A DNA stretch of 40,224 nt. It comes from Bdellovibrio sp. Lineage in GTDB: Bacteria; Myxococcota; SpSt-1050. The notes below the pieces were generated by a model. That model had not been told where the DNA came from. It did not search any database and worked only from the letters and a program-made list of their open reading frames with translations. Made by a program: the position numbers and the translations under genes. This document shows, one piece after another, positions 17,519 through 28,900 of this stretch. The first letter of the stretch is position 1, and each line of letters starts with the position of its first letter. Location of the stretch: the NCBI GenBank assembly GCA_020725805.1, contig DYEF01000053.1:1-40224 (forward strand), read 5' to 3'.

Positions 17519-18399
17519 CCGAGAGAATATATCTTTCGTTTGCAGGATTTCTGCCCGGATTTATTATAATGGGCAGCAGATATGCACTTGTCGATACAGG
17601 TGTTCCGGCAACAGCCCCGGCATTATACAATGCTATCAAAGAGGCACTAAAAGAGCCAGATCGGCTTGAATATATCCTTCTTACCCATTCTCATTACGAC
17701 CACTGCGGCGGACTTTCCTATCTCAGAAGAAAGATTCCCGGTCTGAAGGTGGTGGCATCAGAAAGAACTGCAAAGATCCTTCAGAAAGACGAGGCAATCG
17801 CTTTTATGAATAATCTCTCAAAGGAGGTGGAAGACTCCATTGAATTCAGTAAATACTTCGCAGGAGAGGATATCTCGATAAAGAAGGAATTGCTGAATGT
17901 GGACATCATTGTAAAGGACGGTGACAGGATAGACCTTGGGGAAGGAGTCGAACTCGAGGTCTTTTCTACACCCGGACACACAAAATGTTCGGTCTCCTTC
18001 TATATGAGACCTGATAAGGCGCTTTTCAGCGGAGAATCGGTCGGGGCATATGCGGGTGAGAATATGGTGCTTGCAAACTACCTCTCTGACTACTACGATT
18101 ATATGAAGTCATTAAAGAGGCTCTCCGGTCTCGACACTGAATTTCTTGGACTCCCTCATCACGGAATGCTCGTAGGAGAGAAGACGATTAAGAAATTCTT
18201 TGAACTCTCTGTAAAAGGAGCAGAAGTCTTCAAAGACGAAGTGGTAAATATGCTAAAAGATAATCTCGGGGAGGAGGAGATGCTCAGAAGACTCACCGAA
18301 AAATTCTATGTAGATGTAGCCTCACTTCAGCCAAAAGGGGCTTTCATTGTCAATCTCAAGGCGATGATAAGCGTCATTAAAAAGGAATTATCGAATTGA
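17491..18399 (+). CDS. MBL-fold metallohydrolase
   Basis: 302 residues of the metallo-beta-lactamase superfamily. THSHYDH at about 65-71 supplies the first metal ligands. STPGHT at about 157-162 gives the next His, and LPHHGM near 224-229 the last. The usual bridging Asp is replaced by Glu in LFSGES at about 176-181. A helical C-terminal part of about 70 residues follows the catalytic fold. The substrate is unknown; lactonase- or thioesterase-like activity is possible. The 28-base overlap with the GDPD gene means coupled translation; a later start would cut into the first strand. Confidence 0.75.
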   Translation: MLISNRGKITERIYLSFAGFLPGFIIMGSRYALVDTGVPATAPALYNAIKEALKEPDRLEYILLTHSHYDHCGGLSYLRRKIPGLKVVASERTAKILQKDEAIAFMNNLSKEVEDSIEFSKYFAGEDISIKKELLNVDIIVKDGDRIDLGEGVELEVFSTPGHTKCSVSFYMRPDKALFSGESVGAYAGENMVLANYLSDYYDYMKSLKRLSGLDTEFLGLPHHGMLVGEKTIKKFFELSVKGAEVFKDEVVNMLKDNLGEEEMLRRLTEKFYVDVASLQPKGAFIVNLKAMISVIKKELSN

Positions 18400-19751
18400 T
18401 TATCAGAAACGGCAAAATACTTATAAACGACTCTATCACTACCGAAAAGGATATAAGACTCGAAGGGGGTTTGATCAGCAGGATAGACCGTAATATAAAA
18501 GCAGGTGCAAATGAAGAGGTGATAGATGCAAGGGGCCGTTATATTCTTCCGGGATTTATTGATATACATACCCATCTGGATGACAATATCGGAAAATATA
18601 ATCTTGCAGACGATTTTTACTCAGGTAGCCTGGTCGCCGCAATAAACGGTATAACTACTCTGTACAATTTTATTACTGAGAGGACTGACAGGCCTCTTAA
18701 AAGCGCAGTCAGAGAGTTTCTAAAAAAGGGTAAGAATTCGGTTGTAAATTACGGCTTCCATCTCACACCTGTGAAATTCGGAGTGCGTAATTTTGACTAT
18801 ATAAAGAGACTTATCGAAACAGGCTTTAACTCCTTCAAATTCTATACAACATATAAAAATGCCGGAATTTATCTGCCTTATGAAGAAATTGAGAGAGTAG
18901 TAGAGCAGATCAAAGATAGGAAGACTGTATTTCTTGTTCATTGCGAGGATGAGGAGATTCTTTCAGAATATTACTGTTATCAGTATTCGGAGCCCTATGA
19001 CCATTTCCGGTTCAGACCGGCAGAGGCTGAGGTGGTCGCAATAAAAAATATTATCAGGATTGCCAGAGAGACAAACGCAAGATTTCACATCGTTCACTGC
19101 TCTTCCAGAGAGGGTGCAAAAGTTATAAATAGTGCAAGAGCCAAATTAAATATTACTCTTGAGACCTGTCCGCAGTATCTTGTTTTGAGCAATGAATACC
19201 TGAAAACAAAAGATGGTCACAGATACTTCTGCACACCTCCCGTAAGAGATGAGAAAAACAGAACAGCTCTTATGGAAATGGCCGGAAAGGGGGTCTTTGA
19301 TATATTTGCGACTGATCACGCCCCTTTCAGAAAACGTGACAAGGATGAGAACAGAAGGAATCTGAGAGGAGTCCCGAACGGGCTTGCAGGCCTCGGTGCA
19401 CTCTCTCACATTATCTATAAAATTCTCAAAGAAGCAAAGAGAATACCTTTTGCAGAACTCTCAAAACGGCTTTCCGAAAACCCTGCAAGAATCATGAAAA
19501 TCTATCCGAAAAAAGGGACCATCAGCGAAGGTTCTGATGCGGACCTTCTAATCTTGTCGGAGTCAACCTGTGAACGTAAAATCAGGCCATCACTCACCGA
19601 TTCGTATAATCCATACAAAGATTTCACTTCAAATCTGAGATTCGATTATGTTATAATCGGTGGCGTTGTCGTTGTAAGAAATGGCAGAATTATTAACAAC
19701 AGATTCAGAGGAAGGTGCTTAAATGTCAGTCCCGAAGGCATTCAGGAATGA
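18396..19751 (+). CDS. Dihydropyrimidinase/hydantoinase-like amidohydrolase
   Basis: 451 residues, cyclic-imide or cyclic-ureide hydrolase family. The binuclear metal site is complete: H58 and H60 in DIHTHLDD, the carboxylated Lys K148 in SFKFYTTYK, H182 in VHCED, H234 in HIVHCSS and D307 in ATDHAPF. The spacing and the CPQYLVLS motif are those of D-hydantoinase and dihydropyrimidinase rather than dihydroorotase. The start is TTG at 18396, overlapping the upstream TGA as TTGA, with AAAGGAA about 8 bases before. It is immediately followed by a molybdenum hydroxylase, which suggests degradation of a purine, pyrimidine or related N-heterocycle. Confidence 0.85.
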   Translation: MIIRNGKILINDSITTEKDIRLEGGLISRIDRNIKAGANEEVIDARGRYILPGFIDIHTHLDDNIGKYNLADDFYSGSLVAAINGITTLYNFITERTDRPLKSAVREFLKKGKNSVVNYGFHLTPVKFGVRNFDYIKRLIETGFNSFKFYTTYKNAGIYLPYEEIERVVEQIKDRKTVFLVHCEDEEILSEYYCYQYSEPYDHFRFRPAEAEVVAIKNIIRIARETNARFHIVHCSSREGAKVINSARAKLNITLETCPQYLVLSNEYLKTKDGHRYFCTPPVRDEKNRTALMEMAGKGVFDIFATDHAPFRKRDKDENRRNLRGVPNGLAGLGALSHIIYKILKEAKRIPFAELSKRLSENPARIMKIYPKKGTISEGSDADLLILSESTCERKIRPSLTDSYNPYKDFTSNLRFDYVIIGGVVVVRNGRIINNRFRGRCLNVSPEGIQE

Positions 19752-21963
19752 TGCTTATATAAAGGTAACAGGCAGGGCAAAATATGCCGATGACCTCAAA
19801 TTTCACAATATGCTATATGGCGTTCCTGTTTATACAGATTATGTGCACGCAAAGATTATATCAATTGATACGAGTGAGGCCGAAAAGGCAGAAGGTGTTA
19901 TAAGAGTCATAACCCACAGGGACATAACCGGTAAGAATCAGTTCGGACAGATTATAAAGGATTATCACATCTTCGCAGATGACAAGATAAGATACAACGG
20001 CGATGTGATAGCTCTCATTGTTGCAGAGACAAGAGATGCCGCTATAAGAGCAATACCTCTAATTAAAATCAAGGTACAGGAACTGGTTCCGGTACTGGAT
20101 CCGGAGACTGCGCTGAAGACAGATGCCCCGCTTGTTCACGAAAGCAGAGGGAATAATATTGCAAATGAACACAGGGTCAGAAGAGGAGATGTCGAAAAGG
20201 GTTTTTCCGAGTCTGATATCATAATCGAACAGGACTTCTCTACCCAGTTTGTTGAACATTCATATATGGAGCCCGAATCTGCTGTATGTGTCCCGAGATT
20301 TGATGGTGTATTTGAAATTTATGGGAGTATGCAGCACCCCTTCTCAACAAGAAGATTTGTTGCAAATCTTTTAGGCGTTCCTCTATCTGATGTGGAGGTA
20401 AAGACGATTCCAATGGGAGGTGGCTTTGGAGGAAAAGATGATACCGCTGCGATAGTCTGTGCAAGGGCTGCACTTGCCGCAAGGCTTACGGGAAGACCGG
20501 TTAAGATAACTTATGACAGAGAGTGGTCAATCAGAGAGAGTTACAAGAGACACCCGTACAGAGTTTATTATAAAATGGGAGTTACAAAGGACGGATTTAT
20601 CAGAGCCGTCAAAGTCAGGATTATTGCAGATGCCGGTGCCTATTGCTCTGTTACGCCATGGGTCACCTGGCGTTCAACGGTTCAATGCTGTGGACCATAT
20701 AAAGTTCCGAATGTCTGGTGTGATACATACGGTGTCTATACCAATAACGTCTTTACCGGTGCAATGAGAGGGTTCGGCTCACCGCAGATTAACTTTTGTA
20801 TCGAGCAGCTTGTGGAGATGGCAGCCGGAAAGTGCGGTCTCTCTGTCATAGAATTCAGAAAGAAGAATATGCTGCGGCAGAACGACGAGACAATTACATC
20901 ACAGAAACTGGATAATCATAAGGTAAGCCTTGAGGAGGTGCTCGATAAGGTTATTGCGGAATCTGACTTTGAAAACAAATACAAAAAATGCTCTTTCGGA
21001 AAATCAGAGACAGATGAATTATACGGAATCGGCATCGCAATGAGTTACAGGGGAGTAAGCCTCGGTGCAGAGGGAAAGGACTTTAATTCCGCAATAATAA
21101 ATGTGCAGGCAGACGGCTCGATACTTCTGGAAGTAGCAGTTCACGAGAACGGACAGGGTTCGGAATCAGCAATGATTAATATACTCTCCGAACATCTCGG
21201 TGTCAGAAGAGAAAGAATTAGATACAGAATGAACTCCACTTCAAACATACCCGACGGCGGGACGACTGTTGCATCAAGAGGGACGATAATGGGAGGAGGG
21301 GCGGTTGTCAATGCAGCAAAGATATTGAAGGAGAAATTTCAGAACGTTCTCTCAAAGAGATTCAATACAGAATCCGGGAATATAAGATTTGAGAATGATT
21401 GTGTGATAGCCGACAATCAGAAACTGACCTTTGAAGAGGCTGTAAGGATTATGTTCGAAGAGAGAGAGATTCCCTATGCCTTCGGGACATTCAGGGCCCC
21501 TGATGTTGACTGGGATGAGGAGATAGGCAAGGGGAATGCCTACTTTACATGGGTTTACGGTTGTCAGGCAATAGAGCTTACTGTCAATAAGAAGACCGGA
21601 AAGATTAAGCTATTAAATGCATATATGGCACACGATACAGGTAAGGCAATTAACAGAGAGATGCTTCTCGGACAGTTCTACGGCGGGATCGCGATGGGAA
21701 TAGGGTATGGCCTTCTTGAAGAGTTAAAGACGGAAAACGGGAAGATTACATCACTCAATTTCAACAGATACAGAATACCCCGCTCAACCGATATGCCGGA
21801 GATTTATGCATATATTATCGAGAATCCCGACCCAAATTCACCTTCTCTTGCAAAATCAATAGGTGAACCGACCAATGAACTTATGGCACCGGCAATAGCA
21901 AATGCCATTTATGCTGCAACCGGCAGGAGATTTACAAAACTTCCGATAAAATTAGAGGGATAA
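19723..21963 (+). CDS. Xanthine dehydrogenase-family molybdopterin-binding subunit
   Basis: 746 residues, the usual size for the large subunit. It carries the N-terminal hammerhead domain (RAKYADDL near 18-25) and cofactor motifs: GGGFGGK at about 232-238, AMRGFGSP at about 347-354, GQGSES near 477-482, and the C-terminal SIGEP whose Glu (about 716) matches the catalytic base region. These enzymes hydroxylate heterocycles or oxidise aldehydes with molybdenum cytosine-type cofactor. The exact substrate cannot be read from the sequence; xanthine, isoquinoline-type substrates or aldehydes are all possible. It overlaps the hydantoinase gene by 29 bases and is followed 2 bases later by its iron-sulfur partner. 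No signal peptide is present. Confidence 0.88.
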   Translation: MSVPKAFRNDAYIKVTGRAKYADDLKFHNMLYGVPVYTDYVHAKIISIDTSEAEKAEGVIRVITHRDITGKNQFGQIIKDYHIFADDKIRYNGDVIALIVAETRDAAIRAIPLIKIKVQELVPVLDPETALKTDAPLVHESRGNNIANEHRVRRGDVEKGFSESDIIIEQDFSTQFVEHSYMEPESAVCVPRFDGVFEIYGSMQHPFSTRRFVANLLGVPLSDVEVKTIPMGGGFGGKDDTAAIVCARAALAARLTGRPVKITYDREWSIRESYKRHPYRVYYKMGVTKDGFIRAVKVRIIADAGAYCSVTPWVTWRSTVQCCGPYKVPNVWCDTYGVYTNNVFTGAMRGFGSPQINFCIEQLVEMAAGKCGLSVIEFRKKNMLRQNDETITSQKLDNHKVSLEEVLDKVIAESDFENKYKKCSFGKSETDELYGIGIAMSYRGVSLGAEGKDFNSAIINVQADGSILLEVAVHENGQGSESAMINILSEHLGVRRERIRYRMNSTSNIPDGGTTVASRGTIMGGGAVVNAAKILKEKFQNVLSKRFNTESGNIRFENDCVIADNQKLTFEEAVRIMFEEREIPYAFGTFRAPDVDWDEEIGKGNAYFTWVYGCQAIELTVNKKTGKIKLLNAYMAHDTGKAINREMLLGQFYGGIAMGIGYGLLEELKTENGKITSLNFNRYRIPRSTDMPEIYAYIIENPDPNSPSLAKSIGEPTNELMAPAIANAIYAATGRRFTKLPIKLEG

Positions 21964-21965
21964 AG

Positions 21966-22448
21966 ATGAAGAGTCTGATAATCAACGAAAAAAAGATAAC
22001 CGTAGATTCAAAAAACGAGAATCTTTCACTCCTTAATCTTCTGAGAGAGGTGCTTGACCTGACCGGGACGAAGAACGGATGCGGAAAGGGATTCTGCGGA
22101 ACCTGTACTATAATACTCAACAAAAAAGCCACAAAATCCTGTAATCTGAAAATATCCGACATACCCGATAACGCACAGATTATCACAATCGAAGGAATGG
22201 AAAAGCCGGACGGAAGACTCTCCCCGATTCAGCAGGCATTTGTGGACTTCGGAGCGATTCAGTGCGGATTCTGTACACCGGGTATGGTTCTGACAGCCCA
22301 CGCATTCCTCCTTTCAAACCCGAATCCGGACAGAGAAGAGATAAAGAAGGCGATCTCTCCCAATCTGTGCAGATGCACAGGGTATAAACAGATTATCGAT
22401 GCAATTGAATATGCTTCTCAGTTCTATAGAAACGGTTATGTCAGATAA
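21966..22448 (+). CDS. 2Fe-2S subunit of a molybdenum hydroxylase
   Basis: 160 residues, typical for the small XDH/CoxS/IorA-type subunit. The plant-type ferredoxin cluster uses C39, C44, C47 and C59 (NGCGKGFCGTC). The helical-domain cluster uses C100, C103, C135 and C137 (QCGFCTPG and LCRCTGY). It passes electrons from the molybdenum centre. No FAD-binding subunit gene is found next to it, so the acceptor should be something other than NAD via FAD, as in Mo-hydroxylases lacking a flavin subunit, unless the gene lies elsewhere. It starts 2 bases after the large subunit stop. Confidence 0.92.
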   Translation: MKSLIINEKKITVDSKNENLSLLNLLREVLDLTGTKNGCGKGFCGTCTIILNKKATKSCNLKISDIPDNAQIITIEGMEKPDGRLSPIQQAFVDFGAIQCGFCTPGMVLTAHAFLLSNPNPDREEIKKAISPNLCRCTGYKQIIDAIEYASQFYRNGYVR

Positions 22449-23847
22449 GTTACTATATTTCATACCGACAATTTCACTTCTTATCTTTTCAGGATGCGGG
22501 CTGTTAGGCAATGACGAGAAAAAGGTTCAGACAATAAGTGATTCTACTATAGAGAAAGTCTGTGATGAGATTTCCCGGACTTTCTGTGAAAATGCCACTA
22601 CCTGCGGATGCAATAAAATATATATCTTCCCGGATAATTGTTCAATAAGGATAAGAGAGAGTTGCAGGAAAAAGTACGAGGATTATCTAAAAAGTCAGGA
22701 TATTGCAGATATCAGATTATCGGGGAATCTCCTCACAAATTGCATAGACACAATAAATTCCTATGCCGGCAAATGTATTCTTCCACCGGAACCTGTATAT
22801 TCCCTTGAATGCTCTGTATTTATAAGTCTGGCAAAAACCGGAGAGAAATGCTCAAATCTTTTGTGTGATGACGGCTCAGGAATATGCAATGAAAAGAATA
22901 TCTGCCAGTCTCTGCCGCAAAAAGGCGAAGGATGCTACAAAGGCCTGTGCCAAAGGCCGTATGTCTGCAACAGTCTCAACATATGCGCCGAACCGATTGA
23001 GAAGAATTTTAGCTGCAATATAGATTCGGAGTGTAAAAAGGGTCTTATATGCATAAATGGTATATGCTCTGAAATTGCCTCTGATAATTATTTTAACACT
23101 TGTGAATCTGATTCTGAATGTCATTTTGGGGCAAAGTGCATAAGCAGCGAAGAGAAGACCTGTTTGCAATTGAAGGCAGAAGGGACAAAGTGCACTCATT
23201 CAGAAGAATGCATGGCAAAACTTTACTGTGATGAGAATGAAAAGTTGTGTAAGCCTCTGCCCGGGACAGGAAAGAGTTGTGCGGGCGGAATAATGTGCAA
23301 CAACGATTCGGGTTGTGATATCAGTGAGAATATCTGCAAAGAATCGCCGGCTTTGGGAGAGCCCTGTCTGTTTAACCTGTACGGGCAGGTCGTATGCAAA
23401 GAAGGTCTTCTGTGTACAGAAGGTCTTTGTCAGAATCCGCCGGGACCCGGTCAGAGATGCGGACAGAACAGCAAAGGTCTCTATGAGTGCGGCAATAATC
23501 TTGGTTGTTTCTTTATGGAGAACGGGGAGAATATCTGCAAAGAAAAGGTAAAAACAGGAGAGAAATGCACCAATGATTCGAACTGCGCCTATACCGATTT
23601 CTGTGATTACAATACAAATAAATGTGTACCAAAACTTCCGGAAGGCTATCCCTGTAAAATGGGTAATGAATGCCTAAGCGGACTCGTTTGCGATTTTAAG
23701 AGCAAGGATTCAGACCCAATCTGCCTGAAGCCACCCAAGGAAGGAGAGGAATGCTATATCAGTTGTGCAGAAAACCTCTACTGTGCTATCGCTGATAACA
23801 GTAAAAAATGCATCCCTCCTATATGTACTGCGATAATCACATATTAA
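22438..23847 (+). CDS. Cys-rich repeat lipoprotein
   Basis: 469 residues from the ATG at 22438, which overlaps the iron-sulfur gene by 11 bases. The frame is open from 22399, but the signal peptide starts here. The hydrophobic run ends in the lipobox IFSGC (Cys20). The mature protein is one long array of Cys motifs, some of the C-x5-C-x5-C-x4-C type (ECKKG-LICINGIC near 204-216), separated by short 'G-E-x-C' linkers such as KTGEKC and GEGC. NCBI-style annotation would be Dickkopf/EGF-like Cys-rich. It is probably a surface structural or adhesion protein with many disulfides. No enzyme motif is seen, and its placement in a catabolic operon is unexplained. Confidence 0.75.
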   Translation: MSDKLLYFIPTISLLIFSGCGLLGNDEKKVQTISDSTIEKVCDEISRTFCENATTCGCNKIYIFPDNCSIRIRESCRKKYEDYLKSQDIADIRLSGNLLTNCIDTINSYAGKCILPPEPVYSLECSVFISLAKTGEKCSNLLCDDGSGICNEKNICQSLPQKGEGCYKGLCQRPYVCNSLNICAEPIEKNFSCNIDSECKKGLICINGICSEIASDNYFNTCESDSECHFGAKCISSEEKTCLQLKAEGTKCTHSEECMAKLYCDENEKLCKPLPGTGKSCAGGIMCNNDSGCDISENICKESPALGEPCLFNLYGQVVCKEGLLCTEGLCQNPPGPGQRCGQNSKGLYECGNNLGCFFMENGENICKEKVKTGEKCTNDSNCAYTDFCDYNTNKCVPKLPEGYPCKMGNECLSGLVCDFKSKDSDPICLKPPKEGEECYISCAENLYCAIADNSKKCIPPICTAIITY

Positions 23848-23884
23848 GACAGGCTTACAGACTTCTGCCCGAAAGTTCAGATTT

Positions 23885-24574
23885 TCAGTTTTTAATGTCG
23901 CTTAGTTCGTTTGCAATAAAGTTCTTTCTGACGAAGAGCATCTTTCCGCTCTGTCTGATAACTCCCCGCTTTATGAAGTCGTTCAGGGTTCTCGTCACAG
24001 TCTCCCTCGTAGTCCCTATCTGGGATGCTATTACATTATGGGTAGGTCTGTTATCTATCACATATTCATTGCCGATATCTCTCCCCTCCCTTTTCACTAG
24101 TTCAATGAGATATCTCGCAACACGTCCGTAGGCATCGAGTAGTGTAAGATTCGATATAATCTCATCTGCGTGTCTTAGACGATTTGAGAGATATTTTAAT
24201 AGCTTTACAGCAAAGGCGGGGTGTTTGTTCAGCCAGTCAAGAAAGATTTCTCTCGGGAGTACAAGTACTCTCGTCTTCTCAAGTGTAATAACATAGGCAG
24301 ACCTCACATCCTCATCCAGAAGTGCCATCTCTCCGAAGAAATCCCCACTCTTGAGTATTGACAGAATTATCTCCCTGCCCTTGTCACCATAGAGGACGAC
24401 CTTTACCTTCCCTTCGAGAATTATATAGAGTGAATCACCTTTCTCGTTCTGAACGAGAATATCCTCTCCCCTTTTATAAACCTTCTCGGTCATCAGAGTC
24501 GATAGCCTAGCAATCTCCTGCTTACTCAGGTCCGAAAACAAAAATATCCTGTTCAGAATTTCCGATGAAGTCAT
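23885..24574 (-). CDS. Crp/Fnr-family transcriptional regulator
   Basis: 229 residues. The N-terminal cyclic-nucleotide fold has the phosphate-binding cassette GEMALLDEDVRSA (G81, E82, R91, S92). The dimer helix is about 112-145. The C-terminal winged helix has the recognition helix TTRETVTRTL. R190, E191 and R195 match R180, E181 and R185 of E. coli CRP, so a GTGA-N6-TCAC type site is expected. The Thr127-Ser128 pair that contacts cAMP in E. coli is Ala-Asp here, so the ligand may differ. There are no N-terminal cysteines, so it is not an Fnr iron-sulfur sensor. It is convergent with the Cys-rich lipoprotein gene (37 bases apart) and starts 3 bases after the lipoprotein gene at 24578. Confidence 0.9.
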   Translation of the reverse strand: MTSSEILNRIFLFSDLSKQEIARLSTLMTEKVYKRGEDILVQNEKGDSLYIILEGKVKVVLYGDKGREIILSILKSGDFFGEMALLDEDVRSAYVITLEKTRVLVLPREIFLDWLNKHPAFAVKLLKYLSNRLRHADEIISNLTLLDAYGRVARYLIELVKREGRDIGNEYVIDNRPTHNVIASQIGTTRETVTRTLNDFIKRGVIRQSGKMLFVRKNFIANELSDIKN

Positions 24575-24577
24575 ATC

Positions 24578-25402
24578 CTACCTCATAGAGAAATTTATCG
24601 AACCCTTACGGCTGACGGGGAAGGTTTTTCCACTTATTCCCAGAACACCCTCTACCACATAATTGAACTTTTTCTGAGAGAGCATCTTCTTGACCTGTAC
24701 AGAATATTTGGAAAGGTCTATCTTTGCCGGGAAGGTATAACTCAGCTGGGCATTGGGCGGACATTTTTCCAGTTCAGCGACTCTTCCCTCCCCTACGGGA
24801 ATATCCTCAATCATTACTTTATAATCAAAGTAGTCTATCTTTGTCTCGAATGTATTGTTGTTGCTGATTACAAGGTCAAATGTAAAACCTATCTCTCCCT
24901 TTTCACCGCTCGAAATCGAGGCACCCGGGACACTCACCTGAGGTATCTCCGGAAGGATTATCTGATACTTTGCACCGATAGGAATCTCGAAACCATCTCC
25001 CCTGACCAGACCATTGAGGTCATAATCGGCACTCTTCTTTGCCAGAAACTCCTCTAATTTCTCACTCTCTTCGGGAAATTTCACAGGTATAACAACCTCG
25101 AAGTTTCCGCTCTTCTTTGGCTCGACAGTCAGATTTATCTCCTTCTTCTCCTTGGGAACCTTTATGTCGGCAAGTGAAAATGTATACTCAGCATCCTTAA
25201 TGGTAACAGGTGTGTCGTTCTTGTTCTCCACCACAAACCTGAACTTATATTCCACACCTGTAACCGAGGGATTCTGAAAATCAACCCTATCGTACTCAAC
25301 AGACACATTTTCGGCCGAAAACTGCGACGACACGGTATCGGTTCTGGTAGTGGCACATGCAACAAACAGAATTATCAGAAGAGGAATAAAAACCTTTTTC
25401 AT
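24578..25402 (-). CDS. LEA type 2 / WHy-domain lipoprotein
   Basis: 274 residues with a lipoprotein signal ending LFVAC (Cys16). The mature protein shows two beta-rich halves (about 30-130 and 145-270), each with the pattern of the LEA14/WHy domain: 'V..EYKF.FVVEN.N..PV.I' and a matching 'IGFTFDLVISNNNTFETKIDYFDY'. Such proteins are periplasmic or membrane-tethered and are linked to desiccation or hypersensitive-response domains in plants; the bacterial role is unclear. It lies just upstream of the Crp-type regulator in the same direction, so the two are probably cotranscribed. Confidence 0.75.
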   Translation of the reverse strand: MKKVFIPLLIILFVACATTRTDTVSSQFSAENVSVEYDRVDFQNPSVTGVEYKFRFVVENKNDTPVTIKDAEYTFSLADIKVPKEKKEINLTVEPKKSGNFEVVIPVKFPEESEKLEEFLAKKSADYDLNGLVRGDGFEIPIGAKYQIILPEIPQVSVPGASISSGEKGEIGFTFDLVISNNNTFETKIDYFDYKVMIEDIPVGEGRVAELEKCPPNAQLSYTFPAKIDLSKYSVQVKKMLSQKKFNYVVEGVLGISGKTFPVSRKGSINFSMR

Positions 25403-25573
25403 CGTAGAATCTCCTTTATAAAACCTGTAAATTCAGCAAAAAATATCATTATGGTTTTTAAAGCACAAACTTTGGGATTTGTCCATACTTTTATACCGCC
25501 TATCTTTTTGCGTAATAGCCGGTTGAAAATATTTTTGCCAGAGACAGACACAAAAAATTGTATAAGTTTTAAC

Positions 25574-25601
25574 TTGTATTATCAGTGTGATATAGTATAA
25601 A
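25574..25601 (+). promoter_or_regulatory. Possible promoter of the metK operon
   Basis: TTGTAT (25574-25579) and TATAAA (25596-25601) are 16 bases apart. The predicted leader is about 20 bases and contains GGAGG before the metK ATG. There is no room for a SAM riboswitch. Confidence 0.45.
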
Positions 25602-25628
25602 AGAATCTCATTTTTCCGGAGGTTTTTT

Positions 25629-28075
<2,447 letters not shown>

Positions 28076-28091
28076 AAGAGTTTAGAATCTG

Positions 28092-28892
28092 ATGGAATAC
28101 TTTATTGCAGTTCTGATGGGTATTCTACAGGGGCTGACGGAGTTTATTCCGGTCTCAAGCACGGCCCACCTCAGGATATTGCCGGAAATTTTCGGAGAAA
28201 AAGACCTCGGCGCAGCCTTCACTGCAGTAATTCAGATAGGAACTCTTCTCTCACTTCTGGTCTACTTCAGAAAGGATATTTATCATCTCTTCACTGATTT
28301 CTTCTTATCACTCATCAGAAAAGATTACAAAAACCAGAACTTTCTTCTATCTTTATATATTATCACAGGAACCATCCCGATAGTAATAGCGGGACTATTC
28401 TTCAAGAGATACATTGAAAACGAACTCAGGTCTCTATTTGTAATTGCCCTCTCGCTGATAATCTTTGCCATACTTCTGCTGATTTCAGAAAAAACAGGTA
28501 AAAAAGAAAAAGATATTACGAATATCAGCCTCAGAGATGCCGTCCTGATAGGCATTGCACAGGCATTTGCGCTGATTCCCGGGGCATCCCGTTCGGGCGT
28601 AACCATATGTATGGCACTCTTTCTGGGTTACAAAAGAGAGGTATCGGCCCGTTTTTCATTTCTTCTCTCCGTCCCGTCGGTACTGGCAGCAGGTATTTTC
28701 GAGATGAAAGAGATTTTTCATCCACAGGCCAGCTTTAATATAACATCTGTTCTGATTGCATCAGTAGTCTCTTTTATTTCCGGCCTTTTTGCCATTGAAT
28801 TTCTGCTCAGATTCCTTGTGAATCATAAAGTAAACATCTTCGCATACTACAGAATTATTTTGGGAATAGTAATCCTGATATTATTTGTATAG
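28092..28892 (+). CDS. uppP: Undecaprenyl-diphosphatase
   Basis: 266 residues with about eight membrane helices. It dephosphorylates undecaprenyl pyrophosphate and so recycles the lipid carrier for peptidoglycan and glycan synthesis. The two family motifs are present: QGLTEFIPVSSTAH at 13-26 (E17, Ser and His catalytic) and PGASRSGVT near 162-170. It starts 16 bases after ahcY without a strong ribosome binding site. The carrier it recycles would also serve surface glycans such as the one predicted from the gmd operon. Confidence 0.93.
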   Translation: MEYFIAVLMGILQGLTEFIPVSSTAHLRILPEIFGEKDLGAAFTAVIQIGTLLSLLVYFRKDIYHLFTDFFLSLIRKDYKNQNFLLSLYIITGTIPIVIAGLFFKRYIENELRSLFVIALSLIIFAILLLISEKTGKKEKDITNISLRDAVLIGIAQAFALIPGASRSGVTICMALFLGYKREVSARFSFLLSVPSVLAAGIFEMKEIFHPQASFNITSVLIASVVSFISGLFAIEFLLRFLVNHKVNIFAYYRIILGIVILILFV

Positions 28893-28900
28893 TATCTTTT

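Noticed and set aside
25403-25628. SAM riboswitch before metK
   Set aside because: The predicted leader is about 20 bases long and no conserved SAM-aptamer core or terminator was found in the 226-base gap.
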